In this document: one piece after another, positions 45,618 to 55,899 of the stretch
Layout: each line of letters opens with the position of its first letter
Position numbering within the stretch: position 1 is the first letter of the stretch
Assembly: GCA_036563485.1 (NCBI GenBank)
Contig: DATCMI010000001.1
Coordinates: 1,489,501 to 1,553,500, forward strand
Origin: Sphingomicrobium sp.
GTDB taxonomy: Bacteria > Pseudomonadota > Alphaproteobacteria > Sphingomonadales > Sphingomonadaceae
Direction of reading: 5' to 3'
Length of the DNA: 64,000 nucleotides
Made by a program: the position numbers and the translations under genes
Notes under the pieces: generated by a model
The model's input: the letters and a program-made list of their open reading frames with translations, nothing else
The model's database searches: none
What the model was told of the DNA's origin: nothing

Positions 45618-47612
45618 CTATTGGTCCTTGGCCATCTTGGCGCGGTACGCCTCGATGCTGATCGGCCGGCCCAGGAAGTCCTGCACCAATTGTGCGGCGG
45701 GCTTGGTGCCGCCGGGCTCCAGGACCAGCCGGCGGTAGCGTTCGGCCGTGGCTCGGTCGTGCAGCCCGTTCTTCGCGAAAGCGGTGAACAGGTCGTCCGA
45801 AATCACCACTGACCAGCGGTAGGTGTAATAAGCGGCGCCATAGCCGCCGAGGTGGCTGAACGAGTCCTGGAACTGGGTGAATTCCGGGAGCGCCAGGAGG
45901 TTGTACTTGGCGTCATATTCGCGCGCCGCCGCGCCGAGGTCCGCCGGTGCCGGTCGCGAATAATATTGCAGCGCGATGTTCGACAGGCCGAGCTGGCGCA
46001 TGTCGTCCATGCCGATGCTGAAATAGCGCGCCTTGTTCATCTTCTCGACAAGCTCGGCGGGGATCGGCTTGCCGGAGTCATCGACCGCGAACTGCTTCAG
46101 CGTGTCATAATCATAGACCCAGTTCTCGAGCATCTGGGACGGCGCTTCGACGAAGTCCCACTCGGTCGCGACGCCGCTCTGCGCCGCCCAGCGCTTGTTC
46201 TGCCCGCCGAAGATGGCGTGGAGCAGGTGGCCATATTCGTGGAGGAAGGTCTCGACATCCTCATGTTCCATCAGCCCGGTCTTGTGACCGCCGGCGGGCA
46301 GGTTCATGACCAGGGCAGCGACCGGCACGGAGCCGCGCACGCCGTTGCGAAGCGGGACCGCATTGGCATGCTCGTACTTGCCCGGGCGGGGGTGTGAATC
46401 GAAATAGAAGCGGCCGATCAGCTTGCCGCCGTCGTACATTTCATAAGCTTCGACCTTCTTTGCCCACAGCGGCGTCTTCCACGGGCGGATGTCGACGCCG
46501 AACAGGCTCTCGGTCAGCTTGAGAACGCCGTCGCGAACATTGTCGTAGGCGAAATATTTGCGCGCTTCCTGCCGGTCGTAGCCGTACATCTGCTTCTGGA
46601 CGAGCTGGCTGACATAGCCATTGTCCCACGGCTGCAGCTTGGTCGCACCGGGCTGCAACTGCTGCAGGACGGCGAGTTTCTTCGCATAGTCGCGCTCCGC
46701 CGCAGGCCTTGCAGCCGCGGCCATCTCGTCCATCAGCGCCTGCACCTTTTCAGGCGTGTTGAGCATCCGGTCCGCGAAATTCAGCGAGGCGTAGTTCGGC
46801 CGGCCGACGAGCTTTGCAAGTTCGTCTCGTTTGTCGATCAGCTGGCGAAGCACGGGATCGTTCGCCGGATAGGCGCGCTGCATATATTCGCGGTAGAAAC
46901 GCTCCCGGACCGCGCTGCTCTTCGCGTAAGTCATGACCGGGCCGTAGTCGGTATAGTCGGTCTTCAGCGTGATCTTGCCCTCGGTGCCGGGCTTGTGCGC
47001 GTCCATGAAGTCCTGCGGCAGTCCGTCGAGCTCGGCCGCAGTGGCCGTGATGCTCCGCTGGCCCTTGGGGACGTTGGCTTCGAACTCGGTAGTAAGCTTG
47101 GCGATCTCATCGCTCAGCGCCTGCGCCTTCGCGCGGCCGGCGGCGTCGAGGCCGATACCCGCGAGCTCGAAGCCCGTCAGAACTCGAGACAGATAATATC
47201 TGGTGGTTTCGTCAGCGGGTGCCGGAATGGCATTGATCCGCTCGTAGATCGGGCGCGACAGGGCCATTTTGTTACTCTCCGCCGCCGCCCGCACCTCGCA
47301 CTTTTCGCCTGCGGTCCGCGCAGCCGCCGTGGCGCCGGTCTCGCGATAGAGCGTCACCTCGGCGTTGGTGGCGGCAACCTGGTTGACGAGATCGTCGAAC
47401 GCGCGGAGCGTCCCGTCGACGGTCGCCGAGCCCTTGCTCTTCTCAAGCGCGGTTCGCATCGCTGCTGCCCGCCCGATCATCAGGTTGCACCGCTGGTTGA
47501 TCTGCGCTGCCGTCGGCACACCGGTAAGGATGGGCGGGATCGCCGGGGCGCTCAGCGCCGCCGAACCGACCAGGCACGAGCTCGCGAACAGAAGCTTGGC
47601 AAAGTGACGCAT
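45618..47612 (-). CDS. M3-family zinc metallopeptidase (oligopeptidase/Dcp-like), exported
   Basis: This is 664 residues from the ATG at 47612, which follows GGGGGG; a longer frame to 47708 lacks a start signal. A signal peptide ('FASSCLVGSAALSAPA') is followed by the thimet-oligopeptidase fold, with zinc motif HEYGH in 'DVETFLHEYGHLLHAIFGG' and the third ligand glutamate some 25 residues on ('WDFVEAPSQMLENW'). It degrades short peptides, here probably in the periplasm. Confidence 0.95.
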   Translation of the reverse strand: MRHFAKLLFASSCLVGSAALSAPAIPPILTGVPTAAQINQRCNLMIGRAAAMRTALEKSKGSATVDGTLRAFDDLVNQVAATNAEVTLYRETGATAAARTAGEKCEVRAAAESNKMALSRPIYERINAIPAPADETTRYYLSRVLTGFELAGIGLDAAGRAKAQALSDEIAKLTTEFEANVPKGQRSITATAAELDGLPQDFMDAHKPGTEGKITLKTDYTDYGPVMTYAKSSAVRERFYREYMQRAYPANDPVLRQLIDKRDELAKLVGRPNYASLNFADRMLNTPEKVQALMDEMAAAARPAAERDYAKKLAVLQQLQPGATKLQPWDNGYVSQLVQKQMYGYDRQEARKYFAYDNVRDGVLKLTESLFGVDIRPWKTPLWAKKVEAYEMYDGGKLIGRFYFDSHPRPGKYEHANAVPLRNGVRGSVPVAALVMNLPAGGHKTGLMEHEDVETFLHEYGHLLHAIFGGQNKRWAAQSGVATEWDFVEAPSQMLENWVYDYDTLKQFAVDDSGKPIPAELVEKMNKARYFSIGMDDMRQLGLSNIALQYYSRPAPADLGAAAREYDAKYNLLALPEFTQFQDSFSHLGGYGAAYYTYRWSVVISDDLFTAFAKNGLHDRATAERYRRLVLEPGGTKPAAQLVQDFLGRPISIEAYRAKMAKDQ

Positions 47613-47701
47613 CAGATCCCCCCGACGAATATGTGGCGCGCAGCCTAGCGGAGGCACTGTGCCTAGCCAATCGGCGGTTCGGCCCGCTAGGCAGCGGCGC
47701 G

Positions 47702-48634
47702 ATGGCATCCCGCAAGAGCCGCCTTACCGACCAGCCGGCCGAGCAGCGCCCGCTGCTGGCCATCGCACTTCGGCTGGCGGCAGCCGTGCTCCTCGCCTTG
47801 ATGTTCGCGGGCGTGAAATGGGCAGGGCGGCACGGCGTCGGCGTGATCGAGAGCTTGTTCTATCGCCAGCTCGGCACGGCCTTGTGCGCGCTCGGCTGGG
47901 TCGCGGTGGGGCCGGGGTTCGGCTCGCTGCGGACGCAGCGCGTCGGCGCCCACGTCGCACGGATGCTGATCGGGCTGGTGGCGATGGGCCTGAACTTCTT
48001 GGCCTTCATGCTCCTCCCGCTCGCCGAAGCGACGACGATCGGCTTTTCGGTACCGATCTTCGCGACCATGCTGGCGGCGCTGGTGCTCGGCGAGCCGACC
48101 GGCAAATGGCGGTGGGGCGCCGTCGTGATCGGCTTTGCGGGCGTCCTCGTGATCGTTCAGCCGGGGTCGAGCCACATCGGCCTTTATGGCGGTGCCGTGG
48201 CGATCGCTGCGGCCCTAACCACGGCGTGCGCGATTATCGCCATCCGCCGCCTCGGGGCTACCGAAGCGGTCGGGACCACCGTCTTCTGGTTCGGCGCCAG
48301 CTCGCTCGTGCCCCTGGCGCTGGCGATGCCCTTCCTCGGACAGTCGCATGCGCCGTCGACCTTCGCCGTCATTGCGGGGTTCAGCCTCGCCGGAGGGCTT
48401 GCCCAGCTGGCGCTGACCGGATCGTTGCGCTTCGGCCCGGTCGCGCTAGTCATGCCGATGGATTATAGCTCGCTGCTCTGGGCGAGCCTGCTCGGCTGGC
48501 TGCTGTTCGCGCAATTGCCGTCGCACTGGACGGCGCTCGGCGCGCCCATCGTCATCGCCGCGGGCCTGGTGATCCTGTGGCGCGAGCAGAAGCTGCGCAA
48601 GGCGGCCATGGCGGCTCCGGCACTCGGCGGCTGA
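47702..48634 (+). CDS. EamA/DMT-superfamily transporter
   Basis: This is 310 residues from the ATG at 47702, with ten membrane segments in two EamA repeats ('LGEPTGKWRWGAVVIGFAGVLVI' ends the first). The substrate (amino acid, metabolite or drug) is unknown. It is divergent from the peptidase gene. Confidence 0.92.
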   Translation: MASRKSRLTDQPAEQRPLLAIALRLAAAVLLALMFAGVKWAGRHGVGVIESLFYRQLGTALCALGWVAVGPGFGSLRTQRVGAHVARMLIGLVAMGLNFLAFMLLPLAEATTIGFSVPIFATMLAALVLGEPTGKWRWGAVVIGFAGVLVIVQPGSSHIGLYGGAVAIAAALTTACAIIAIRRLGATEAVGTTVFWFGASSLVPLALAMPFLGQSHAPSTFAVIAGFSLAGGLAQLALTGSLRFGPVALVMPMDYSSLLWASLLGWLLFAQLPSHWTALGAPIVIAAGLVILWREQKLRKAAMAAPALGG

Positions 48635-48679
48635 AGCCAAGTCTGCGTTCGTGCGTTACGGGTACGAAAGGAGCTTGGC

Positions 48680-48943
48680 ATGGCCGGCGGATGGACGCGC
48701 GACGGCGCGGTTCAGGACCAGATCGACGATACGGTGAAGGACGCCATCGCGCGTGCCCGTGCGCTGGCGCCGAAGGGTGAGAGCGCCGAGGAATGCGACG
48801 ATTGCGGAGAGCCGATCCCGAAGAAGCGCCGTGAAGCGTTGCCGGGCGTGCGCACCTGCGTCGCCTGCCAATCGGAACGCGACAAGGCGATCGTTCATTC
48901 GACCATCAACCGCCGCGGCAGCAAGGACAGCCAGCTGCGCTAG
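48680..48943 (+). CDS. DksA/TraR-type C4 zinc-finger protein
   Basis: This is 87 residues. 'CDDCGEPIPKKRREALPGVRTC' followed by 'VAC' gives four cysteines of the DksA/TraR finger. The protein is shorter than DksA, like YbiI and TraR, and lacks the long coiled coil, so it may bind RNA polymerase through the secondary channel less fully. AAAGGAG lies just upstream of the ATG. Confidence 0.9.
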   Translation: MAGGWTRDGAVQDQIDDTVKDAIARARALAPKGESAEECDDCGEPIPKKRREALPGVRTCVACQSERDKAIVHSTINRRGSKDSQLR

Positions 48944-48985
48944 TCGCTGTTGCAACTTGCGCGCTTTGCAGGCGTAGGAGAGGGG

Positions 48986-51295
48986 ATGCCCCGCAAGCGC
49001 CAACCCGCCGAACTGCCCAGCCGCAAGCAGATCCTCGACTTCATCGCCTCGTCCGACCAGCCGGCCGGCAAGCGCGAGATCGCCAAGGCTTTCGGGATCC
49101 GCGGCGATGCGAAGATCCAGCTGAAGAAGCTGCTCAACGACATGGGCGACGAGGGGCTGATCGAAAGCGGCCGCGGGCGCGCCTTCAACAAGATGGGCGG
49201 CATTCCGCGCGTCACGGTTCTCAGGATCGTCGACAGCGACGACAGCGGCACCGTCTATGGAACGCCAGAGCAGTGGGAGGCGGATACGCCTGCCCCCAAG
49301 CTGCGCGTGATCGAAAAGGAGCGGCGCGGCGCGCTCGGCATCGGTGACCGCGTGCTCGCCCGCACCGAGGAGCGTGGCGGGAAGCATGTGGCGCACCCGC
49401 TCAAGAAGCTCGCGAAGAAGACGGAACTGGTGCTCGGCGTGCTCCGGCAGGACGGCAACCGCTTCTGGTTGACTCCCGTCGAGAAGAAGGAGCGGCGGGA
49501 GCTTGCCGTCAGCGACGCCGGAGAAGGCGAAGCCGGCGATCTCGTGCTGTGTGAGCTTTCTGGCCGCGGGCCGCGGGTCACCGCGCGCGTGGACGCGGTG
49601 CTCGGCGACCCGTTCGCGCCCAAGAGCTTCAGCCTGATCGCCATCCACAAATATGAGCTCCCGCACGAGTTCCGGCAGGCCGCGCTCGACGAGGCTGCGC
49701 GCGTGTCCAAACAGCCGCTCGGTGAGCGCGAGGACCTGACTCACCTGCCGATCGTCGCGATCGACCCGCGCGACGCGCGCGACCATGACGATGCGATCTG
49801 GGCCGCGCCGGACGACGCCGAGGACAATAAGGGCGGCTGGAAGGCGATCGTGGCGATCGCCGACGTCAGCTTCTATGTCCGGCCCGGATCGGAGCTCGAC
49901 AGGGGCGCCCGTGCGCGCGGCAACAGCGTCTATTTCCCGGACCGCGTCGTGCCGATGTTGCCGGAGGAGCTGTCCGCCGACATCTGCTCGCTCAAGGAGG
50001 GCAAGGAGCGGGCGGCGCTGGCCTGCCACCTGACCGTCGCCAAGGACGGAACGCTCAAGAGCTGGCGCTTCACCCGGGCGAAGATCCGCGTCGCTGCGAA
50101 CATCGCCTATGAGGACGCGCAGGTGGCGATCGACGCGGCATCGGAAGAGCGCACGTACGTGTCGTCTCCGACCTGTTCGATGCCCGACATCGAAACGGCA
50201 GTGCCGAAGCAACTCGTCGATGATGCGCTGAAGCCGCTGTGGGGCTGCTGGCGGGCGCTTCTCTCCGGCCGCAACAAGCGCGAGCCGCTCGAGCTCGACC
50301 TACCGGAGCGGCAGGTGGTGCTCGACGAGAAGGGGCGGATCACGTCCGTGGCGGCGCGCGAGCGGCTCGACGCGCACCGACTCGTCGAGGACTATATGAT
50401 CGCCGCCAATGTCGCGGCGGCGCGGGCGCTCGAAGCCAAGAAGGCGCCCGTCATGTACCGCGTCCACGAGGCGCCGAGCCGGGAGAAGCTCGAAGCGCTC
50501 AAGGACTATCTCGAGACGTTCGGGATCGAATTCACGCTTGGCCAAGTGATCAAGCCGTCGACCTTCAACCGCATCATCGACCGGGTCGGCGAGAGCGACT
50601 TCCGGCCCGAAATCATGGAACAGCTGCTGCGGACGCAGATGCAGGCGCGCTATGGCCCTGAGCGGCTCGGGCATTTCGGGCTCGCGCTCGCGACTTATGC
50701 CCACTTCACCTCGCCGATCCGCCGCTATGCCGACCTGCTTGTCCACCGGGCGCTCGTAACTGCCTACAACCTCGGCGACGGCGGCCTTCCGGTGGAGGAC
50801 GCCGGCAAGTTCGACGAGATCGGCGAAGCGATTTCGCGGCTTGAGCGGCGGGCGATGGAAGCGGAGCGCGAGACGGTCGACCGCTACGTCGCGGCTTACC
50901 TTGCCGACCATGTCGGCCAGATCGTCGAATGCCGGATCACCGGCGTGCAGCCGTTCGGCTTCTTCGCGACGGTCGTTGAGTTCGGTGGCGACGGGCTGGT
51001 GCCGGTGTCCACCATCGGCAGAGAATATTTCCGCTACGACGAGAAAGCGCAGCAGCTGGTCGGCGAAGACAGCGGCACGGCCTACCGGCAGGGCCAGAAG
51101 ATCAGGCTGCGCATCGCCGAGGCCAATCCCGTCTCGGGCTCGCTGCGCTTCGAGCTGCCGGGCGAGAGCGAAGGTTTCCGTGATGAGGATGGGCCGCAGC
51201 GTGACGAACGCAAGCCACGCCGGGACCGGGTCCGCCATCCGCAGGGCCGCCGCGGGCGGCCCGGCAACATCAGACATCAATCGAAGCGGCGCTGA
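48986..51295 (+). CDS. rnr: Ribonuclease R
   Basis: This is 769 residues from the ATG at 48986, preceded by GGAGAGGGG. A winged-helix N-terminus and cold-shock domains are followed by the RNB domain with catalytic aspartates in 'AIDPRDARDHDDAIWA' and 'FTSPIRRYADLLVHR', then an S1 domain and a basic end ('RDRVRHPQGRRGRPGN'). RNase R degrades structured RNA 3' to 5' and acts in rRNA quality control. Confidence 0.97.
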   Translation: MPRKRQPAELPSRKQILDFIASSDQPAGKREIAKAFGIRGDAKIQLKKLLNDMGDEGLIESGRGRAFNKMGGIPRVTVLRIVDSDDSGTVYGTPEQWEADTPAPKLRVIEKERRGALGIGDRVLARTEERGGKHVAHPLKKLAKKTELVLGVLRQDGNRFWLTPVEKKERRELAVSDAGEGEAGDLVLCELSGRGPRVTARVDAVLGDPFAPKSFSLIAIHKYELPHEFRQAALDEAARVSKQPLGEREDLTHLPIVAIDPRDARDHDDAIWAAPDDAEDNKGGWKAIVAIADVSFYVRPGSELDRGARARGNSVYFPDRVVPMLPEELSADICSLKEGKERAALACHLTVAKDGTLKSWRFTRAKIRVAANIAYEDAQVAIDAASEERTYVSSPTCSMPDIETAVPKQLVDDALKPLWGCWRALLSGRNKREPLELDLPERQVVLDEKGRITSVAARERLDAHRLVEDYMIAANVAAARALEAKKAPVMYRVHEAPSREKLEALKDYLETFGIEFTLGQVIKPSTFNRIIDRVGESDFRPEIMEQLLRTQMQARYGPERLGHFGLALATYAHFTSPIRRYADLLVHRALVTAYNLGDGGLPVEDAGKFDEIGEAISRLERRAMEAERETVDRYVAAYLADHVGQIVECRITGVQPFGFFATVVEFGGDGLVPVSTIGREYFRYDEKAQQLVGEDSGTAYRQGQKIRLRIAEANPVSGSLRFELPGESEGFRDEDGPQRDERKPRRDRVRHPQGRRGRPGNIRHQSKRR

Positions 51296-51309
51296 GCAGG
51301 AGAACAGTC

Positions 51310-51894
51310 ATGGCTTACAAGATCGCGATCATCGTCGGCAGCTTGCGTGAGGAAAGCATCAACCGAAAAGTCGCGCGGTCCATCTGCGCCCTTCGCGACG
51401 ACGGGCTCGACTGCTCGATGGTCGAGATCGGCGACCTGCCGCTCTACAATCAGGACTATGATGCGCTACCGGAGCAGCCGGAGGCTTATTCACGCTTCCG
51501 CGAGCAGGTCGGGTCGGCCGACGGCGTGCTGTTCGTCAGCCCGGAATATAACCGCGGCGTCCCAGGCGTGCTGAAAAATGCCATCGACGTCGGTTCGCGC
51601 CCGTATGGACACAGCGTGTGGAATGGGAAGCCGGCGGCGATCGTCACCGCGTCTCCAGGCTCGATCGGTGGGTTCGGCGCCAACCACCAGATTCGGCAGG
51701 CTGCGGTGTTCCTGAACATGCCGGTGATGCAGCAGCCGGAAGCCTATCTAGGCCATGTGACGGACGACAGCTTCGACGAAAGCGGCCGCCTCAAGGAAGC
51801 CGGCCTCAAGGACGTCGTCACGAAGCTCGCGCACGCGTTCCACGAGTGGGTCGACATGGTCCATCGCTCCCGCGCCGCGCTCGCCGCCGAATGA
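51310..51894 (+). CDS. NADPH-dependent FMN reductase
   Basis: This is 194 residues of flavodoxin-like fold with 'GSLREESINRKVARSI' for FMN phosphate binding and 'FVSPEYNRGVPGVLKNAIDV' as the family signature. It probably reduces quinones or chromate-like compounds. It follows rnr by 14 bases and may be co-transcribed. Confidence 0.93.
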   Translation: MAYKIAIIVGSLREESINRKVARSICALRDDGLDCSMVEIGDLPLYNQDYDALPEQPEAYSRFREQVGSADGVLFVSPEYNRGVPGVLKNAIDVGSRPYGHSVWNGKPAAIVTASPGSIGGFGANHQIRQAAVFLNMPVMQQPEAYLGHVTDDSFDESGRLKEAGLKDVVTKLAHAFHEWVDMVHRSRAALAAE

Positions 51895-51966
51895 AGGACC
51901 ACGCCTGACACTTGGCTCCGGCGCAGGAACCGGTAAGCTCCCGCAACGAACTGGGGAGGACGATCG

Positions 51967-52377
51967 ATGCACATGACCTGGCTTTCACGCTTCGAGCCGC
52001 AGCTTCACGCGATCCTGCGGATCGTCGTCGGGCTGCTGTTCCTCGAACATGGAATGCAGAAATTCCTGTCCTTTCCGCCGGGCGACTATGCCGGCATGGG
52101 ACTGGCGCTCGACAATCCGGCGGCGTTCGCAGGCATCGTCGAACTCGTCTGCGGTTTCCTGGTGCTGATCGGTCTCTTCACGCGTCCGGCGGCTTTCCTT
52201 GCATCCGGCACGATGGCTGTCGGCTATTGGATGGCGCATGCGCCGCAGAACCCGTTCCCGGTGAACAATGGCGGCGACGCGGCGATCCTCTACTGCTTCG
52301 TCTTCCTCTATCTTGCCGCTGCCGGCGCAGGGCCGTGGAGCGTGGACGCAGCGCGGCGCGACAACACGCCTAGGTGA
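51967..52377 (+). CDS. DoxX-family membrane protein
   Basis: This is 136 residues with four membrane segments; 'ILRIVVGLLFLEHGMQKFL' is the family start. Members link to quinone or sulphur redox chemistry, but no specific role is shown. The end overlaps the kynU end by eight bases on the other strand. Confidence 0.9.
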   Translation: MHMTWLSRFEPQLHAILRIVVGLLFLEHGMQKFLSFPPGDYAGMGLALDNPAAFAGIVELVCGFLVLIGLFTRPAAFLASGTMAVGYWMAHAPQNPFPVNNGGDAAILYCFVFLYLAAAGAGPWSVDAARRDNTPR

Positions 52378-53593
52378 CCTTGGATCGCGCCTTGAAGCGC
52401 GGCTGATTCCATTCGCCGGTGCTGAGGATGTCCGCGAGGATCGCTGCAGCGCCGACCGCATCGGCGTAGTTGTTGTAAAGCGGCGCGAAGCCGAAGCGCA
52501 TCAGATTCGGCGCGCGGAAGTCGCCGACCACGCCGCGCGCGATCAGCGCCTGCATCACCGCGTAAGCCTCCGGATGAGCGAAGACGACGTGGCTCCCGCG
52601 CTGCGCCGGGTCACGCGGTGACGCGAGCGTTACTTGCGCGCCGCAGCGACTTTCGACCTCGTCGATGAACAGTTGCGACAGCTTGCGGGACTTGGCCTGC
52701 AGGTCGGCCATCGCGATGCCGTCGAACGCGTCGAGCCCGGCGCTGAGCGCAGCCATGCCGAGGATCGACGGCGTACCGGTGAGGAAGCGGGAAATGCCGC
52801 CGACCGGCCGGTAATCGTCCGCGAAGGCGAACGGCTCGGCATGGCCCATCCAGCCTTGCAGCGGATTGGCGAGCTCCCCCTGAAGCCGCTCGGCGACATA
52901 GATGAAGGCCGGCGCGCCCGGCCCGCCGTTGAGATATTTATAGCCGCAGCCGACCGCGAGGTCGCAGCCGCTGCCTGTCAGGTCGAGTTCGACCGCGCCA
53001 GCGCTGTGCGAAAGATCCCAGACGGTGAGCGCTCCCGCCGCATGCGCGGCCTCGTTGATCGCGCGCATGTCCTGAACGGCGCCCGATCGATAATCGATGT
53101 GGGTCAGGGTGACGACGGCGGTCTGGCGGTCGATGGCGCTGATCAATTCATCCGACGCGACCGTGCTCAGCTCCAGCCCCAGCATGTCCGCCAGGCCCTG
53201 CGCGACATAGAGGTCGGTCGGGAAATTGCCACTTTGGCTGAGGATCGTCCGCCGTTCCGGCCGCGCTCGGACGGCTCCCGCCAGCAGCTTGAACAGGCAG
53301 ACGCTCGTCGAATCGGCGATCAGCAGCTCGTTCGGCTTCGCGCCGACGATCGGTGCCAGCTTGCCGGCAATGCTCGCCGGCCAGTCGATCCAGCCATGCT
53401 TGTTCCAGCTGGCGATCAGGTCGTCGCCCCATTGCCGCTCTGCCGTCTCGGCAAGCGCCGCCGGCGCCGCCTTCGGCAATGCGCCTAGCGAGTTGCCGTC
53501 AAGGTAGATGACGCCTTCCGGCAACCGGAAGCGATTGCGTGCAGAAGCTAGCGGGTCGGCCGCGTCGAGTTCCTGTGCGTCTTCGGGGCTCAC
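52370..53593 (-). CDS. kynU: Kynureninase
   Basis: This is 407 residues from a GTG at 53593 (GTGA overlap with dcd); the frame further upstream lies inside dcd. '[16 protein letters not shown]' opens the fold, '[13 protein letters not shown]' binds PLP, and the Schiff-base lysine is in '[17 protein letters not shown]'. It cleaves kynurenine to anthranilate and alanine. No other kynurenine-pathway gene is in the window. Confidence 0.95.
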   Translation of the reverse strand: MSPEDAQELDAADPLASARNRFRLPEGVIYLDGNSLGALPKAAPAALAETAERQWGDDLIASWNKHGWIDWPASIAGKLAPIVGAKPNELLIADSTSVCLFKLLAGAVRARPERRTILSQSGNFPTDLYVAQGLADMLGLELSTVASDELISAIDRQTAVVTLTHIDYRSGAVQDMRAINEAAHAAGALTVWDLSHSAGAVELDLTGSGCDLAVGCGYKYLNGGPGAPAFIYVAERLQGELANPLQGWMGHAEPFAFADDYRPVGGISRFLTGTPSILGMAALSAGLDAFDGIAMADLQAKSRKLSQLFIDEVESRCGAQVTLASPRDPAQRGSHVVFAHPEAYAVMQALIARGVVGDFRAPNLMRFGFAPLYNNYADAVGAAAILADILSTGEWNQPRFKARSKVT

Positions 53594-54144
53594 AGCCGCG
53601 GAAGCGTAACCCCGCGCTGGCCCATATATTTGCCGGCGCGGTCGGCGTAGCTGACTTCGCACGGCTCGTTGCCCTGAAGGAACAGGAACTGGCACGCGCC
53701 TTCGTTGGCGTAAACCTTTGCCGGCAGCGGCGTGGTGTTCGAAAATTCGAGCGTCACATGGCCCTCCCAGCCGGGCTCCAGCGGCGTGACGTTGACGATG
53801 ATTCCGCAGCGCGCATAGGTCGACTTGCCGAGGCAGATGACGAGCACGTCGCGCGGTACCCGGAAATATTCGACGGTCCGCGCAAGCGCGAAGCTGTTGG
53901 GCGGGATGATGCAACAGTCGGTCTTTCGGTCGACGAAGCTGTTCGACGCGAAATCCTTGGGGTCGACGACGGCATTGTCGACGTTGGTGAAGATCTTGAA
54001 TTCGTCCGCGACGCGCGCGTCATAGCCATAGCTCGACAGGCCGTAGCTGATGCAGCCTTCGCGCCGCTGCGCCTCGACGAACGGCTCGATCATGCCGTTC
54101 TCCTGCGCCTGTTCTCGAATCCAGCGGTCGGACAATATCGCCAT
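53590..54144 (-). CDS. dcd: dCTP deaminase
   Basis: This is 184 residues. '[14 protein letters not shown]' and '[21 protein letters not shown]' begin the dUTPase-like fold, and '[22 protein letters not shown]' has the catalytic glutamate. It makes dUTP from dCTP for thymidylate synthesis. It is translationally coupled to kynU, an unusual partner. Confidence 0.97.
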   Translation of the reverse strand: MAILSDRWIREQAQENGMIEPFVEAQRREGCISYGLSSYGYDARVADEFKIFTNVDNAVVDPKDFASNSFVDRKTDCCIIPPNSFALARTVEYFRVPRDVLVICLGKSTYARCGIIVNVTPLEPGWEGHVTLEFSNTTPLPAKVYANEGACQFLFLQGNEPCEVSYADRAGKYMGQRGVTLPRL

Positions 54145-54326
54145 GACAGACGCCTAACCGCGCCTCCGGACGCCTTCAATCGAGCCAATCTTTTTGCTGT
54201 GGATAGCGGGGCCGCGGATTGTGCCACTTTCGCAGACCCTGCATTGGGGAACTCACAACCTATCCACAGTTGTGCTATGTTTGTTCTCCTTGGGCCCGAG
54301 TGCCGCACAAGCCTAGGAGCACCGCC

Positions 54327-55838
54327 ATGGCCGAGATCATCCGTATCGCCGAGTCTGCGTCAGAGACCGGCACCCCGTTCCTTCCGCAGAATGTGGAAGC
54401 CGAAGCGGCGCTCCTCGGCGCGCTCATGATCGACAACCGGCTGGTCGAGGACGTCCAGCTCAAGCTCAAGCCGCATCACTTCTTCGAGCCGCTGCATGGG
54501 CGCATTTACGAAGCGATCCTCAAGCTCACGGACTCGAATCGCGTCGCCAACCCGGTCACCCTTCGGCCGCTGTTCGAAGGCGATGAGTCGATCAAGGAGG
54601 TCGGCGGACCTTCCTATTTGGCCCAACTTACCGGATCGGGCGCAGCCGTGATCGGCGCGCGCGACTTTGCCGGGCAGATCTACGATCTCGCCTTGCTTCG
54701 CGCGCTCGTCGGCGTCGGCCGCGACCTGGTCGAAGGCGCGCTCGACACGAGTGAGGATGTTGCCCCCCTTGCTCAAATCGAGCGCGCCGAGACCGAGCTT
54801 TACAAGGTCGCCGAGCAAGGCGGTGTCGAAGGCAAGGCCAAGAGCTTCGCAGAAGCGACCCGCGAAGCCCTCAACATGGCCGAAAAGGCGCTCAACAGCG
54901 GCGGCCATCTATCGGGCTTCACTACCGGCCTCGATGCGCTGAACTCGAAGATCGGCGGCCTTCACAAGTCGGACCTGATCATCGTCGCCGGACGCCCGGG
55001 CATGGGCAAGTCGGCGCTCGGCACCAACATGGCCTTCGCCGCCGCCAAGCGCTTCCTGCAGGACAGCGCCGACGGCATCGAGCCTGAAAAAGCGGCGGGT
55101 GCGCCCGCGGCCTTGTTCAGCCTCGAGATGTCCGCCGACCAGCTGGCGACCCGTATCCTGTCGGAACAGTCCGGCATTACGTCCGAAAACCTGCGCACCG
55201 GACGAATCAGCCAGGCGGAATTCCGCGACCTCGCACGGGCCGCGGCGGAACTGGAGAGCCTGCCGCTGTACATCGACGATACGCCGGGCCTGACCATCGC
55301 GGCGCTGCGCACTCGCGCCCGGCGGCTGAAGCGGCAGAAGAATATCGGGCTGATCGTCGTCGACTATCTCCAGCTGCTTCAGGGCTCGGGGAGAAACGGC
55401 AGCGACAATCGCGTGCAGGAAATCTCCGAGATCAGCCGCGGCCTGAAGCAGCTGGCCAAGGAACTGGATGTCCCGGTGATCGCGCTGTCGCAGCTCAGCC
55501 GTCAGGTCGAGCAGCGCGAGGACAAGAGGCCGCAGCTGTCCGACCTTCGCGAATCCGGCTCGATCGAGCAGGACGCCGATATCGTCATCTTCATCTACCG
55601 CGAGGATTATTATCTGAAGGCGGTCGAGCCGGATTACCCGATGCCGAACGAGACGGAGAAGCTCGCCAAATATGAAGAGTGGAACGCCAAGTTCGCGGCT
55701 GCGGCCGGCAAGGCCGAAGTGATCGTCGCCAAGCAGCGCCACGGTTCGACCGGCATCGTCCGCGTCCGCTTCGACGGCCGCATCACCAAGTTCAGCGACG
55801 CCGTCGACGAAAACCACATGCCGGAACTGCGCGGCTAG
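54327..55838 (+). CDS. dnaB: Replicative DNA helicase DnaB
   Basis: This is 503 residues from the ATG at 54327 after AGGAG; the earlier frame start has no signal. The N-terminal DnaB domain ('LPQNVEAEAALLGALMID') and a RecA-like domain with 'VAGRPGMGKSALGTNMAF', 'FSLEMSADQLATRIL' and 'LIVVDYLQLL' are present. DnaB is the hexameric fork helicase. No intein is seen. Confidence 0.98.
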   Translation: MAEIIRIAESASETGTPFLPQNVEAEAALLGALMIDNRLVEDVQLKLKPHHFFEPLHGRIYEAILKLTDSNRVANPVTLRPLFEGDESIKEVGGPSYLAQLTGSGAAVIGARDFAGQIYDLALLRALVGVGRDLVEGALDTSEDVAPLAQIERAETELYKVAEQGGVEGKAKSFAEATREALNMAEKALNSGGHLSGFTTGLDALNSKIGGLHKSDLIIVAGRPGMGKSALGTNMAFAAAKRFLQDSADGIEPEKAAGAPAALFSLEMSADQLATRILSEQSGITSENLRTGRISQAEFRDLARAAAELESLPLYIDDTPGLTIAALRTRARRLKRQKNIGLIVVDYLQLLQGSGRNGSDNRVQEISEISRGLKQLAKELDVPVIALSQLSRQVEQREDKRPQLSDLRESGSIEQDADIVIFIYREDYYLKAVEPDYPMPNETEKLAKYEEWNAKFAAAAGKAEVIVAKQRHGSTGIVRVRFDGRITKFSDAVDENHMPELRG

Positions 55839-55864
55839 CGCGATCGATCCTGGGGAGGGGGGAT

Positions 55865-55891
55865 GAGGGCGCCGGTCGATCCGGCGCCCTC
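55865..55891. terminator. Hairpin between convergent dnaB and L,D-transpeptidase genes
   Basis: A perfect 11-bp stem, GAGGGCGCCGG / CCGGCGCCCTC, with a five-base loop lies between the two stop codons. AGTCTTT follows on the plus strand, so it probably ends dnaB and may serve both directions. Confidence 0.75.
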
Positions 55892-55899
55892 AGTCTTTC

